Shown: positions 44,303-54,059 of the stretch, one piece after another | How the letters are laid out: every line of letters begins with the position of its first letter | How positions within the stretch are numbered: the first letter of the stretch is position 1 | Assembly (NCBI GenBank): GCA_964562015.1 | Contig: CAZLRH010000001.1 | Span: 248,001 to 312,000, forward strand | Direction: 5' to 3' | DNA from: CAZLRH01 sp964562015 | GTDB taxonomy: Bacteria > Verrucomicrobiota > Verrucomicrobiia > Opitutales > JABDGR01 | Length of the DNA: 64,000 nucleotides | Position numbers and translations under genes: made by a program | Notes under the pieces: model-generated | Database searches by the model: none | What the model saw: only the letters and a program-made list of their open reading frames with translations | What the model was told of the DNA's origin: nothing

Positions 44303-47239
44303 ATGAAAAAAAACCCCGCCCCCTCCAAAAACACCTTTTTAGTTTCGCTTGGCCTGAGTGCTTTTTCGCTCGCCGTTGCGCTAACGCCCTCGACCGCGCT
44401 GGCCCAGGGTCCACTTACGGCGCTGCCGGATGGCCAGTTGGCCACTGTCGGCGCGCTCGGCACCCGCGGTGGTCGCGGTGGTCCGAACGCCCGGCCTTTC
44501 ACGCCGCCGGCGCCGTTGAATATTGCGGCGAATCTCACCCAGTTTCCCCAGCCCGTCATTGGTGACCCGAACGCCAAAGCCGGGCCGGTGTCCGTGCGCT
44601 GGCTCGATGGCGCTCCCGCGCCCGTGCCGGTGGGCGTAAGTTGGGGAGTGCCCTGGCCGCGTGGCCAAGTGCCGAAGACGCAGGCCTTCACGCTCACCAA
44701 CGCCAATGGCACCGCGATGCCCCTGCAAACCTGGCCGCTGGCGTACTGGCCGGACGGCTCGCTGAAATGGACGGGCTTCGCCACCGTGGCGTCCGCCGCC
44801 GACACCGGCAATTTCACGCTGACCCCCGTTCCGAATGCGCCGGCCCAGACAGGCCAGGTCAAGGCCACGGATGCGGGCGGTTACGTACAAATTGATACGG
44901 GCGCATTGAAGTGCGTCATTTCGAAGACGGGCTCGAACCTGATCGACTGGATGGCGATTGACGGGCCGGGCCTCGGCTACGCTGTCGTCCAAAACGCGCA
45001 GCTCGTGTGCATTTTGCAAACCGGTGCGGACAACGACCCGCTGGAAAATCATCCGCGCGAAAAATTCATCAGCGCGGTGAAAAAGGTGACGCTCGAGCAA
45101 TCCGGGCCGGTGCGCGCGGTCGTGAAAATCGAAGGCATGCACAAGGGCGTAACCAGCGGTCGCGAGTGGCTGCCGTTCTCGGTGCGCCTGTATTTTTACA
45201 GCGGCGAAACGGCGGTGCGCCTCGTGCACACCATCGTGTTTGACGGCAAGCAGGACGAGGATTTCATCCGCGGCCTGGGCGTGACTTTCACCGTGCCGAT
45301 GCGCGAGGAAATTCAAAACCGCCACGTGCGGTTTTCCGGCGAGGGCGACGGCCTCTGGGGCGAGCCCATCCAGGCGGGTGGTGGCAATGCTGCGCAATTC
45401 GCCGGCCAGCCCATCGGCGGGGGCCCGAATTACGGCGAAAACGGCGCCTACGCCATCTGGAATGATTTCCGCCTCATCCAGCCGACACCCGATGGCTTCA
45501 CCATCGAGAAGCGCACGAATCCGCAAAGCACGTGGCTCTTTGTGCAGGCGGGCAAACGCGCCAGCGGCCTCGCCTTCGTGGGCGACACCAGCGGCGGCCT
45601 TGGCGTGGTGATCAAGAATTTCTGGCAGTCGTTTCCCGACGGCTATTACATCCAAAACGCCCGCACCCAGGCCGCGCAGTTGACCGCATGGCTCTGGTCG
45701 CCGGATGCCCCGGAAATGGACATGCGGCACTATGACACCATCGCGCATGGTCTCGGGCCCACTTATGAAGACGTGCAGCCGGGCATGAGCACCGCCTATG
45801 GCATCGGACGCACGGGTGAGATGACCCTGTTCCCCTCGGCCAATGTTCCCAGCCGGCCGCAGACCGTGGCCATGGCCCTGACGACGCAGTGGTCGCCCAT
45901 GCTCGCCGCCTCGCCGCAATACATCCACTCGACGGGCGTGTTCGGGGCGTGGAGCCTGCAGGACCGCTCGACCCCGTTCAAGGCGGCAATCGAAGACGGC
46001 CTGGACTCGCTGCTCTCCTTTTACGAAGGCCAGGTGGACCAGCGCTCGTGGTACGGCTTCTGGCATTACGGTGATTTCATGCACAGTTACAACAACTCCC
46101 AGCATGAATGGAATTACGACTGGGGTGGCCACGCCTGGGACAACACGGAATTGGGCGTCCCGCTCTGGCTGTGGTACAGCTACCTGCGCACCGGCCGCGC
46201 GGATTTGTACCGGCTCGCCGAAGCGCACACTCGCAACACCAGCGAGACCAATGTTTACCACCTCGGCCCCATGATGGGCCTGGGCACCCGCCACAATGTC
46301 ATCAAGTGGGGCGACGGCGCGAAGGAAGCCCGCATCAGCCAGGATGCCCACTGGCGGCCTTATTATTATCTCTCCACCGATGAGCGCGTGGGTGACATCA
46401 TGCGCGACAATTTGCAGGCCGATGTGGCCGTGGGCAAATTCGACCCGATGCGCATCGCCTTCTCCCGCCTGCCGAATGACCCAGTGAACCGCATTCGCGT
46501 GGGGCCGGACTGGCTGGCCCTCACCAGCAACTGGATGACTGAATGGGAACGCACCGGCGATACCAAGTGGCGCGACCGCATCCTCACCGGCGCGCACGAC
46601 CTGGCCAAGATGCCCTACGGCATTCGCTCCGGCGAAAATCTCGTGATGGGCTGGGACCCCGTGGACGGCCACCTCACGCAAATTTATGACGGCCCCGGCA
46701 ATTACAATCTTGCCACCATTCAGGGCGGCGGCGAGCAAGGGTTGGAGTTGAGTTCGTTGCTGGCGGATGCGGACTGGCAGCGCGTGTGGCTCCAGTACGC
46801 CCGCCTGCTCGGCGCGCCGCGCGAAGTCGTGCTCAAGGACAACGAAACGCACACCGAGGACGGCTCCCGGCTTTACGGCAACGGCGGCGGCAACGCCGAC
46901 AGCATTCCCCGCCTCGCGGGTTACGCTTATCTGATGACGAAAAACCCGGCCTACGCGCAAACCGCCATCGCGGGCATCGCCGGTGGCCGCGGCGGCGCGG
47001 GCCGCGAAGTTTCAGGCCCCGACTCGCTGACGCCGGTCACCGAAGGCCTCGGCGACACCAACGGCGCCTCGCAATCCAGCCTGAACAAAATTGAAGTCCT
47101 CGAACTCGCCAAAGACCAGTTGCCCACGGAAGCTCCCGTCGGCGGTGGTGGTGGGCGTCGTGGCGCCGGTGCTTTCCGTGGCGCGGGGCCGGCCGCGGGC
47201 AATCCCGCCGCGGGAGCTCCGCCCGCCGCTGGAAACTAG
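44303..47239 (+). CDS. Exo-rhamnogalacturonan lyase family protein (PL26-like) 2
   Basis: Second tandem PL26-type enzyme, 978 residues from the ATG at 44303 (44 bp after copy 1). Signal peptide ends near TALAQ. Unlike the others it has a Gly/Arg patch right after the signal (GTRGGRGGP, residues about 52-60), as well as one near the end (GGRGGAGRE) and a Gly/Arg C-terminus (GGGRRGAGAFRGAG). Family marks are the same set: VSWGVPWPRGQV, LPLQTWPLAYWPDGSLKW without its first Leu (MPLQ), KKVTLEQSGPVRAVVKIEG, YGFWHYGDFMHSYN, WNYDWGGHAWDNTE, GDGAKEARISQ and NWMTEWERTGDTKW. It shares with copy 3 the SLxPVTEG and VLELAKDQLPTEAP end segments. Confidence 0.87.
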   Translation: MKKNPAPSKNTFLVSLGLSAFSLAVALTPSTALAQGPLTALPDGQLATVGALGTRGGRGGPNARPFTPPAPLNIAANLTQFPQPVIGDPNAKAGPVSVRWLDGAPAPVPVGVSWGVPWPRGQVPKTQAFTLTNANGTAMPLQTWPLAYWPDGSLKWTGFATVASAADTGNFTLTPVPNAPAQTGQVKATDAGGYVQIDTGALKCVISKTGSNLIDWMAIDGPGLGYAVVQNAQLVCILQTGADNDPLENHPREKFISAVKKVTLEQSGPVRAVVKIEGMHKGVTSGREWLPFSVRLYFYSGETAVRLVHTIVFDGKQDEDFIRGLGVTFTVPMREEIQNRHVRFSGEGDGLWGEPIQAGGGNAAQFAGQPIGGGPNYGENGAYAIWNDFRLIQPTPDGFTIEKRTNPQSTWLFVQAGKRASGLAFVGDTSGGLGVVIKNFWQSFPDGYYIQNARTQAAQLTAWLWSPDAPEMDMRHYDTIAHGLGPTYEDVQPGMSTAYGIGRTGEMTLFPSANVPSRPQTVAMALTTQWSPMLAASPQYIHSTGVFGAWSLQDRSTPFKAAIEDGLDSLLSFYEGQVDQRSWYGFWHYGDFMHSYNNSQHEWNYDWGGHAWDNTELGVPLWLWYSYLRTGRADLYRLAEAHTRNTSETNVYHLGPMMGLGTRHNVIKWGDGAKEARISQDAHWRPYYYLSTDERVGDIMRDNLQADVAVGKFDPMRIAFSRLPNDPVNRIRVGPDWLALTSNWMTEWERTGDTKWRDRILTGAHDLAKMPYGIRSGENLVMGWDPVDGHLTQIYDGPGNYNLATIQGGGEQGLELSSLLADADWQRVWLQYARLLGAPREVVLKDNETHTEDGSRLYGNGGGNADSIPRLAGYAYLMTKNPAYAQTAIAGIAGGRGGAGREVSGPDSLTPVTEGLGDTNGASQSSLNKIEVLELAKDQLPTEAPVGGGGGRRGAGAFRGAGPAAGNPAAGAPPAAGN

Positions 47240-47281
47240 CTTTAACCTCAACTCCGCCTCCATGAGAGGCGTATTCTCGCT

Positions 47282-50098
47282 ATGAACATTTACCCCGTTC
47301 TCGTTCGGGTCTCTTCCGCTTGGTCTTGGCGCGCCGCCTTGCTGGCGCTGGCCGCGGTTACTACCGCCCCGCAGGGACATGCCGCCGCCGGACGCGCTGG
47401 CGCGGCCCTTCCCGCCATTCCCGCGGGAGGTGTGGTTATCCCCACGCCGCCGCATGCGGATCCCACCAAGCCCGCCGCACCCGTCGCGTTGCATTGGCTC
47501 GACGGCACACCGCCGCCCGTCACCACTGGCGTCAGTTGGGGTGTGCCTTGGCCCGAAGGCGCAGTGCAGAAGAGCCAGACGTTCACGCTCACGGGCAATA
47601 ACGGCGCCGCCCTGCCCTTGCAGACTTGGCCGCTGGCGTATTGGCCCGACGGCTCCATTAAATGGAGCGGTTTCGCCACGGTGGGCAACCCCGCGACGGC
47701 GGGCGAATTCAAGCTCGCCCAAGGTTCGGCGCCCGCGACGACCGGCCCGCTGGTCAAGGCGACGACTTACGCCACCTGCATTGACATTGACACGGGCGCG
47801 TCCGTGACCCGCGTGCCGCTGACGGGCAGCAACATCACGGACTTCATGACCATCGGCGGGCGCATGGTGGTCGGCCCGGGGCAGCTCGTATGCATTTTGC
47901 AGGACCAGCCCGACACCAATCCCGAGGATTCGCCGCACCGCGAACGCTACGTGAGTTCGGTGAAGAAAGTGACGCTCGAACAATCCGGCCCGGTCCGCGC
48001 GGTGGTGAAAATTGAAGGCGTGCACAAAGGCGTGACCAGTGGTCGCGAGTGGCTGCCGTTTGTGGTGCGACTGTATTTTTATGCGGGTGAATCCGACGTG
48101 CGTATCGTGCACACCATCTTTTTCGACGGCGACCAGTCGAAGGATTTTATTCGCGGCCTGGGCGTGACCTACTCGGTGCCTTTTGCCGAGGAAGTGCAGA
48201 ACCGCCATGTGCGTTTTGCGAGTGAAAACGGCGGCCTGTGGTCCGAACCGATCCAGCCGCTCATCGGCCGCGACGGTCCAAGCCGCATCGTCACCTGGCC
48301 CAATGGCGGCGGCGACGTGTACCCGACGCAACTGCAGGGCGAGCGCATACCGAATGCGGCCGACGTCAACGCCCAGGGCCAGCGCATTCTGCGCATGCTG
48401 GCGAGCTGGAGTGACTTCAAATTGAGCCAGTTGAGCGCCGACGGTTTCACCATCGTCAAGCGGACGAACCCCCAAAGCACCTGGCTGGATGCCGGCGCGG
48501 GCAAGCGCGCGGCGGGCTATGCGTTCGTCGGCGATGTTTCCGGCGGACTCGGGGTGAGCATCAAGAATTTCTGGCAGTCGTATCCGGCGGAACTCGAAAT
48601 CAAAAACGCCACGAGTGCGGCGGCCCAGTTCAACGCCTGGCTTTGGTCGCCCGAGGCGGTGGCGATGGACTTGCGCCATTACGACATTCGCGCCCACGGC
48701 CTCGAGGAATCCTACGAAGACGTGCAAGAGGGATTGAGCACGCCCTACGGCGTGGCCCGCACGAGTGAATTGAAGCTCTTCGTCTCCGGCGGCATTCCGC
48801 CCAAGGAAGCGTCCCTGAAAATGGCGCAGGCCGGCACGGAAACTTCGCTGCTGGTGTGCACGCCGCAATATTACCACGATGTCGGCGCCTTTGGCGTCTG
48901 GAGCGTGCAGGACCGCTCGACGCCCTTCAAGGCCGCGGTGGAAAACCACCTGGATTCCGTCATCAACTATTACTTGACGCAACCCGAGGAGCGCAACTGG
49001 TACGGCTTCTGGCATTTTGGCAATGTGATGCACTCGTACGACAACGCCCGCCACGTGTGGCGTTACGACCTCGGCGGCATGGCCTGGGACAATTCGGAAT
49101 TGGGCACCGATAGCTGGCTGTGGTACACCTTCCTGCGCACCGGGCGGCCCGACGTCTTTCGCATGGCCGAGGCCATGAGCCGCCATACCGGCGAAGTTAA
49201 TGCGTATCATTTCGGCCCGATGGCCGGCCTCGGCACCCGCCACGGCGTGATTGAATGGGGCGACGGCGCCAAGGAGGCCCGCATCGCGCAAGCCCCCTAC
49301 CGCCGCTTTTATTATTATCTCACCGCCGACGAACGCACCGGCGACGTGATGCACGAGATGCTCCAGGCCGACCAGTCCGTCGTGCAATTCGATCCTTTGC
49401 GCGAGGCCGATCCGCCCCGCCCCACCGATCCTAAATTCATCACCCGCGTCCGCGTGGGCCCGGACTGGTTTGCGCTGGCGGGCAACTGGATGACGGAGTG
49501 GGAACGCACCGGCGACACGAAATGGCGCGACCGCATCATCGTGGGCATGAAATCCATCGAGCAAATGTCCCACGGCCTGCGCACGGGCCGCGGCATGGCC
49601 ATGGGTTTTGATCCGGTCACCGCCGCGCTTTATCCGCGCGATGATTCCGTCGGCAGCGGCAACCTGGCCACCATCATGGGGGGCGCCGAAGTCATGGCCG
49701 AATTGAACCGGCTCATCGATGATCCCGCCTGGCAAAAACTTTACGCCGACTTTGCCGCCGACCACGGTGGCAGCATCAGCACCGGGCGCATGCTGGCCTA
49801 TGCGGCGGCCTTTTATAAGGATCCAGCGCTCGCCCAACGGGCCATTGACAGCGTGAGCGCGGGCGGCGGGCGCAACGTCCGCCCGGTGGCGGGCGAGGAC
49901 TCCCTCAATCCCGTGACCGAAGGCGCCGCAGGCACCAATGGCGCGGCCCAAGGCTCGCTCAACGACATCGAAGTTTTGGAGTGGGTGAAGGACCAGTTGC
50001 CCACCGAGGCCCCGGCCGGTGGTGGCCGTGGTGGCCGCGGTCGTGGCGGTGCCACCGCCGGGAACGCCGCGGCCGTGCCGATTCCCGGCGCGGAGTAA
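47282..50098 (+). CDS. Exo-rhamnogalacturonan lyase family protein (PL26-like) 3
   Basis: Third tandem PL26-type enzyme, 938 residues, ATG 47282, 42 bp after copy 2. The signal peptide ends near GHAAA. Seen: VSWGVPWPEGAV, LPLQTWPLAYWPDGSIKW, KKVTLEQSGPVRAVVKIEG, YGFWHFGNVMHSYDNARH, WRYDLGGMAWDNSE, WGDGAKEARIAQ and NWMTEWERTGDTKW, with the Gly/Arg tail GGGRGGRGRGG close to the C-terminus. Compared with copies 1 and 2 it has an insert around residues 325-370 (IGRDGPSRIVTWPNGGGDVYP). Differences in such loops are the likely basis for different end-group or chain-length preference. Spacing suggests that all three are on one transcript. Confidence 0.87.
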   Translation: MNIYPVLVRVSSAWSWRAALLALAAVTTAPQGHAAAGRAGAALPAIPAGGVVIPTPPHADPTKPAAPVALHWLDGTPPPVTTGVSWGVPWPEGAVQKSQTFTLTGNNGAALPLQTWPLAYWPDGSIKWSGFATVGNPATAGEFKLAQGSAPATTGPLVKATTYATCIDIDTGASVTRVPLTGSNITDFMTIGGRMVVGPGQLVCILQDQPDTNPEDSPHRERYVSSVKKVTLEQSGPVRAVVKIEGVHKGVTSGREWLPFVVRLYFYAGESDVRIVHTIFFDGDQSKDFIRGLGVTYSVPFAEEVQNRHVRFASENGGLWSEPIQPLIGRDGPSRIVTWPNGGGDVYPTQLQGERIPNAADVNAQGQRILRMLASWSDFKLSQLSADGFTIVKRTNPQSTWLDAGAGKRAAGYAFVGDVSGGLGVSIKNFWQSYPAELEIKNATSAAAQFNAWLWSPEAVAMDLRHYDIRAHGLEESYEDVQEGLSTPYGVARTSELKLFVSGGIPPKEASLKMAQAGTETSLLVCTPQYYHDVGAFGVWSVQDRSTPFKAAVENHLDSVINYYLTQPEERNWYGFWHFGNVMHSYDNARHVWRYDLGGMAWDNSELGTDSWLWYTFLRTGRPDVFRMAEAMSRHTGEVNAYHFGPMAGLGTRHGVIEWGDGAKEARIAQAPYRRFYYYLTADERTGDVMHEMLQADQSVVQFDPLREADPPRPTDPKFITRVRVGPDWFALAGNWMTEWERTGDTKWRDRIIVGMKSIEQMSHGLRTGRGMAMGFDPVTAALYPRDDSVGSGNLATIMGGAEVMAELNRLIDDPAWQKLYADFAADHGGSISTGRMLAYAAAFYKDPALAQRAIDSVSAGGGRNVRPVAGEDSLNPVTEGAAGTNGAAQGSLNDIEVLEWVKDQLPTEAPAGGGRGGRGRGGATAGNAAAVPIPGAE

Positions 50099-50130
50099 GC
50101 CGAGATAAACTCCCCCTTGGGGTATTGCTC

Positions 50131-50158
50131 GTTTTTAATTTTTAATTTTCAATTTTTC
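50131..50158. repeat. AT-rich low-complexity tract upstream of GH106-type gene
   Basis: Iterated TTTTTAATTTTTAATTTTC words just before the start of the gene at 50174. Similar words (AATTTTCAATTTTGAATTTTG) occur at 54123-54150. In a GC-rich genome this looks like a dispersed low-complexity repeat; it may also give an A/T-rich promoter or leader. Confidence 0.5.
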
Positions 50159-50173
50159 CTCTAGCTTCATCCC

Positions 50174-52996
50174 ATGCACCCCTCCCGTACCCTCCTCGCC
50201 CTCGCCTCCCTGCTCGCCGTCTCGGCCCTGCGCCTGACCGCCGACGTCGATCAATTGCAGAAGTCGTTTCTGGAGCCGCCCAACGACGCCAAGCCAATGG
50301 TGCGCTGGTGGTGGTTCGGCCCCTCCGTGGTCAAGCCCCAGCTTGAGCGCGAAATGAATTTCATGAAGGAAGGCGGCTTTGGCGGTTTTGAGGTCCAGTC
50401 CACCTACCCGCTTGCCGTGGACGACCAGTATCCCGGTTTTAAGAATTATAAATTCATGTCGCCGGAGTATCTCGACGCCATCACCTTCACCGCCGCGAAG
50501 GCCAAGGAACTCGGCTTGCGCATGGACTTGACCCTCGGCTCGGGCTGGCCCTATGGCGGCCCAATGATTACCCGCGAGGAAGCGGTGCAGTCCATCGGCA
50601 ACGGCGGCATTGTGGATGTTGCGCCGGGGCAGACCAGCGTGGCCCCCGCCGCCGGCGCGGGCGGACGCCGCGGAGGCGCGGCCGGAGGCGGTGCGCCCAA
50701 CATCATCGCTGCGTTGCTCGGCCCGGTGACGGATGCCGCGCCCGGCGACAGCCCCTACCTGCCCTTGAAAATTGAAAATGGCGCGGCCCAATTGCCCGCC
50801 AATTTGCATGGGGCCACGCAGGTGCACTTTTTTGTCTATGCCCAGGCGGGTCTGATGCAGGTCAAGCGCCCGGCCCTCGGCGCGGAGGGTTTTATCGTGG
50901 ACCACTATAGCCCAACTTCCATTGCCAAATTCATCCGGGAAATCGCGACCCCGCAGATCAATGCCACGGGCGCCAATCCGCCCTATGCGGTGTTTTGTGA
51001 CAGCCTCGAAGTCAGTGGCGAGGGTTGGACGCCGAATTTTCTCGCGGAATTCAAACAGCGCCGCGGTTACGACCTCGAGCCCCTGCTGCCTGCGCTTTTC
51101 GATGCCAATTTCCCCAACGCCGCCGCGATTCGCGCGGACTACGGCAAAACCGTCGCCGAAGCGTTCAACGACAATTTCGTGAACACTTTTACGAAGTTTG
51201 CCGCGGACCATAAGACGCTGTTCCGCATTCAGCCTTACGGCACGCCGCCGACGACCCTCACCACCTACGCCCGGGCCAATCTCGACGAAGGTGAAAATGG
51301 CCAGACGATGGACTGGAAGGGTTTCCATGCCCTGCGCTGGGCTTCCTCCGCGAGCCATCTGCTCGGCCGTCCCGTGACGAGTTCGGAAGCCTTCACGTGG
51401 CTGCATAGCGCCGTTTTCTTAGGCAACCCCCTCGACCTCAAGGCGGCCTCCAGCGTGCATTTTCTCCAGGGCATCAATCAATTCATCGAGCATGGCTGGG
51501 CCTACACCGCGCCGGGCGTTGAGTATCCCGGCTGGCGTTTTTATGCCGCCGCCGTGTTCAACGAGAAGAATCCCTGGTGGGTCGTCATGCCCGACGTGAA
51601 CCGCTACCTCCAGCGCGTCAGCCACATGATGCGCCAGGGCACGTCCGCCAATGACATCGCCCTTTATTTGCCGGAAGAGGACGCCTACACGCGCTTCACT
51701 CCGACTTCGCTGGAGATGGCCTCGGCCACGGGCGGCTTGGTGGGTGGTGCGGTCAGCGGCATCATGCCGCAACTGCTCGATTCCGGTTACAATCTTGATT
51801 TTGTGGACGATGGCATCCTGGCCCTGCGCGGACAGGCGAGCGGCAGCACCCTCGCGTTTGGCGACGTGAAATTCAAGGTCGTCATCCTGCCCAATGTCAC
51901 GCGTATCCCGCTTGCGACCTACAAGAAGTTTGAGGAGTTCGCCAACGGTGGCGGCATCCTGGTCGCCTACGGAGATTTGCCTTCGCTCGCACCCGGCTAC
52001 AAGGCCACCGAAGCCGACCATCAGGCCATTCGCGATATTTCCCAGCGCCTCTTCTCCGCGCCCGGGGCCAAGGGCATTTATTTGCAAACCGCCGACCAGT
52101 TGGGCGCCGCGCTCATCGCCAAGCTCCGCCCGGATGTCAGCTACTCTGTCGCCCAGCCGGACGTCGGTTTCGTCCACCGCCACACCGATGGCGGCGAAGT
52201 TTATTTTGTGGCCAACACCTCGAATCAGCCGCACTCGGCCACGGCGTTTTTCCGCGTCACCGGCATGAATCCGGAATGGTGGAACCCCGTCACCGGCGAG
52301 ATTACCCCGGCCAAGGTGGAACAGCGCTATTCCGACGCGACCGCGGTGAATCTGGATTTGGCCCCGTATGGCACGCAGTTGCTCGTGTTCACCAACCGCA
52401 GCCTCGCCACTCCCGCCGCGGCACCGGCCACGCTCCCGCCCACTATGGATTTGAGCCAAGGCTGGCAGGTGACCTTTAAAAATGCCTCGGCTGAACCCGA
52501 TCCCGCGCCGGCGCAGATGAATGCGCCTTCCTCCTGGACAGACGATTCGGCCAAGGAATTTTTCTCCGGCACCGCCACTTACGAGAAACAAATCACCGTG
52601 CCCGCCGCAATGTTGCAGCCGGGCGTAGCCCTCCGCCTGGACTTCGGCACGGGCCAGGCCACCCAGGGCGGCGGTCGGGGCGGGATTGCCGCGGCTTACG
52701 AATCACCCGTGCGCGAAGCCGCCGCGGTGTACGTCAATGGGCAGCCTGCGGGTGCAGTATGGTGCCCGCCGTTCAATGTGGACGTGACGAAGCTGCTCAA
52801 GCCCGGCGCGAACCAGATTAAAATCGTGGTCGGCAACCTCGCCGGCAATTACATGGCCGGCCATCCGCAGATGGATTTGACCCAATTGCGCAGCGTGTAT
52901 GGCAACCGTTTTGACCCGCAGAACATGAATCTCATCAAGTCGCAGCCTTCCGGGCTCATGGCGCCGGTTCAGCTCGTGGCCGGCCCGGCGAATTAA
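50174..52996 (+). CDS. Exported GH106-type alpha-L-rhamnosidase-like enzyme 2
   Basis: A 940-residue secreted protein (signal to about RLTAD). It has the GH106 hallmark MVRWWWFGPSVVKPQLEREM, then MKEGGFGGFEVQSTYPL and LGLRMDLTLGSGWPYGGP. Further on are FCDSLEVSGEGWTPNFLAEFKQRRGYDLEPLL, SSEAFTWLHSAVF and INQFIEHGWAYTAPGVEYPGW. C-terminal binding domain: AAAVYVNGQPAGAVWCPPFNVDV. Two Gly/Arg patches occur inside the protein (GAGGRRGGAAGG at about 160-171 and GGGRGG at about 834-839), in loops rather than at the end. It follows the three lyases and probably removes rhamnose that they expose. Paralogue of the gene at 31866. Confidence 0.83.
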   Translation: MHPSRTLLALASLLAVSALRLTADVDQLQKSFLEPPNDAKPMVRWWWFGPSVVKPQLEREMNFMKEGGFGGFEVQSTYPLAVDDQYPGFKNYKFMSPEYLDAITFTAAKAKELGLRMDLTLGSGWPYGGPMITREEAVQSIGNGGIVDVAPGQTSVAPAAGAGGRRGGAAGGGAPNIIAALLGPVTDAAPGDSPYLPLKIENGAAQLPANLHGATQVHFFVYAQAGLMQVKRPALGAEGFIVDHYSPTSIAKFIREIATPQINATGANPPYAVFCDSLEVSGEGWTPNFLAEFKQRRGYDLEPLLPALFDANFPNAAAIRADYGKTVAEAFNDNFVNTFTKFAADHKTLFRIQPYGTPPTTLTTYARANLDEGENGQTMDWKGFHALRWASSASHLLGRPVTSSEAFTWLHSAVFLGNPLDLKAASSVHFLQGINQFIEHGWAYTAPGVEYPGWRFYAAAVFNEKNPWWVVMPDVNRYLQRVSHMMRQGTSANDIALYLPEEDAYTRFTPTSLEMASATGGLVGGAVSGIMPQLLDSGYNLDFVDDGILALRGQASGSTLAFGDVKFKVVILPNVTRIPLATYKKFEEFANGGGILVAYGDLPSLAPGYKATEADHQAIRDISQRLFSAPGAKGIYLQTADQLGAALIAKLRPDVSYSVAQPDVGFVHRHTDGGEVYFVANTSNQPHSATAFFRVTGMNPEWWNPVTGEITPAKVEQRYSDATAVNLDLAPYGTQLLVFTNRSLATPAAAPATLPPTMDLSQGWQVTFKNASAEPDPAPAQMNAPSSWTDDSAKEFFSGTATYEKQITVPAAMLQPGVALRLDFGTGQATQGGGRGGIAAAYESPVREAAAVYVNGQPAGAVWCPPFNVDVTKLLKPGANQIKIVVGNLAGNYMAGHPQMDLTQLRSVYGNRFDPQNMNLIKSQPSGLMAPVQLVAGPAN

Positions 52997-53015
52997 AATC
53001 CGGGGTTACCCGAAC

Positions 53016-53885
53016 ATGCGCTCAATGTCGACAACCACCGCCTCCTTTCTGCTGGCCACCTCGTTATGCTGCTGCGGTGCGCTGCGCGCGGCCCAGCAGA
53101 ATGCGCCGGTGCCGGCGACGGACGATGAATCGGGCTTTGAGCTTATTTTCGACGGCCAGACGATGAATGGCTGGGAGGGCGATCCGCAGTACTGGCGCGT
53201 CGAAAATGGCGTGCTGGTCGGCGAAGTTTTGCCCACGAATATCCCGAAGCAAAACACGTTCTTCATCTGGCGCGGCGGGGTGACGCGCGATTTCGACCTC
53301 AAGGTCGAATACCGCATCTCCAACAAGGGCAACAGCGGCGTGAATTTTCGGAGCGTGGAAGTTCCCGGCGTTTCGCTCGCCCTGCAAGGCTACCAAGCCG
53401 ACCTCGACGGGGAAAATCGCAACGCCAACAACGTCCGCTACACGGGCCAGAATTACGAGGAGCGCGGGCGGGCGTTTCTCGCCCTGCGCGGGCAGGTGAC
53501 GCATGTCATTCAGGGCAAGCCGCCGCAAATCATCGGTTCCGTGGGCGATCCCAAAGAAATTGAGGCCGTCATCAAAAACGGCGACTGGAACGAATTGCGC
53601 GTGATTGCGCGGGGCAACATCATGATCGAGCTGATCAACCAGCGTGTGACGAACATCGTCATCGACGACGACCCCAGCGGCCGGAAACTGGAAGGGCTGC
53701 TGGGCGTGCAGGTCCATGTCGGCGGCGCGATGAAAATCGAGTACCGCAACTTCCGGCTGAAGCAACTCGATCCGTTGCCTGCCACGACTCCGGCCACCCC
53801 CAGCCCGGCTGCGGTGCCTGCGACCACGACAACGACCCCTGCTGCCACCTCGGCGACGCCCGCGTCCGCCCCGGTTCGCCCGTAG
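53016..53885 (+). CDS. Exported DUF1080 (3-keto-disaccharide hydrolase-like) protein
   Basis: A 289-residue secreted protein (ATG 53016, alternatively 53025); signal peptide ends near ALRAA. The DUF1080 sandwich shows FELIFDGQTMNGWEGDPQYWRVENGVLVGE, FDLKVEYRISNKGNSGVNFRS, and GDWNELRVIARGNIMIELINQ, with GLLGVQVHVGGAMKIEYRNFRLK at the end. Family members bind sugars or hydrolyse 3-keto-glycosides; here either role is possible. A Pro/Thr/Ala-rich tail of about 40 residues closes the protein. It is the last plus-strand gene before an inverted-repeat element and a convergent operon. Confidence 0.88.
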   Translation: MRSMSTTTASFLLATSLCCCGALRAAQQNAPVPATDDESGFELIFDGQTMNGWEGDPQYWRVENGVLVGEVLPTNIPKQNTFFIWRGGVTRDFDLKVEYRISNKGNSGVNFRSVEVPGVSLALQGYQADLDGENRNANNVRYTGQNYEERGRAFLALRGQVTHVIQGKPPQIIGSVGDPKEIEAVIKNGDWNELRVIARGNIMIELINQRVTNIVIDDDPSGRKLEGLLGVQVHVGGAMKIEYRNFRLKQLDPLPATTPATPSPAAVPATTTTTPAATSATPASAPVRP

Positions 53886-53886
53886 T

Positions 53887-54049
53887 CCAAGCTTGGTAGT
53901 GGTACAGATTGGCGAGACGCCTTGTTTTCGTAGCGCGGCGCTTTAACCCGCGCTCCTTTTCGTCCGAGTAATGTTACGCGCGGCCTAAAGCGCCGCGCTA
54001 CGGAAGCGGAGCCGGCGGTTTTCTAAGTGTACCAGTACCCCAAGCTTAC
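53887..54049. repeat. Palindromic MITE/REP-like element
   Basis: A 163-bp nested inverted repeat with no coding content. The outer arms 53887-53906 and 54028-54049 match as reverse complements with few differences, including AAGCTT and GGTAGTGGTACA versus TGTACCAGTACC. The inner arms 53929-53945 (CGTAGCGCGGCGCTTTA) and 53986-54002 (TAAAGCGCCGCGCTACG) are perfect 17-bp complements with a 40-bp loop. It lies between convergent genes, so it might also act as a two-way terminator. Its form fits a small non-autonomous mobile repeat. Confidence 0.7.
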
Positions 54050-54059
54050 GTCTTTCGAC

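Noticed and set aside
44381..49951. Minus-strand frames of 859 and 979 codons (44381-46960 and 47012-49951)
   Set aside because: Both are antisense to PL26 copies 2 and 3. They look alike only because the plus-strand genes are homologous.
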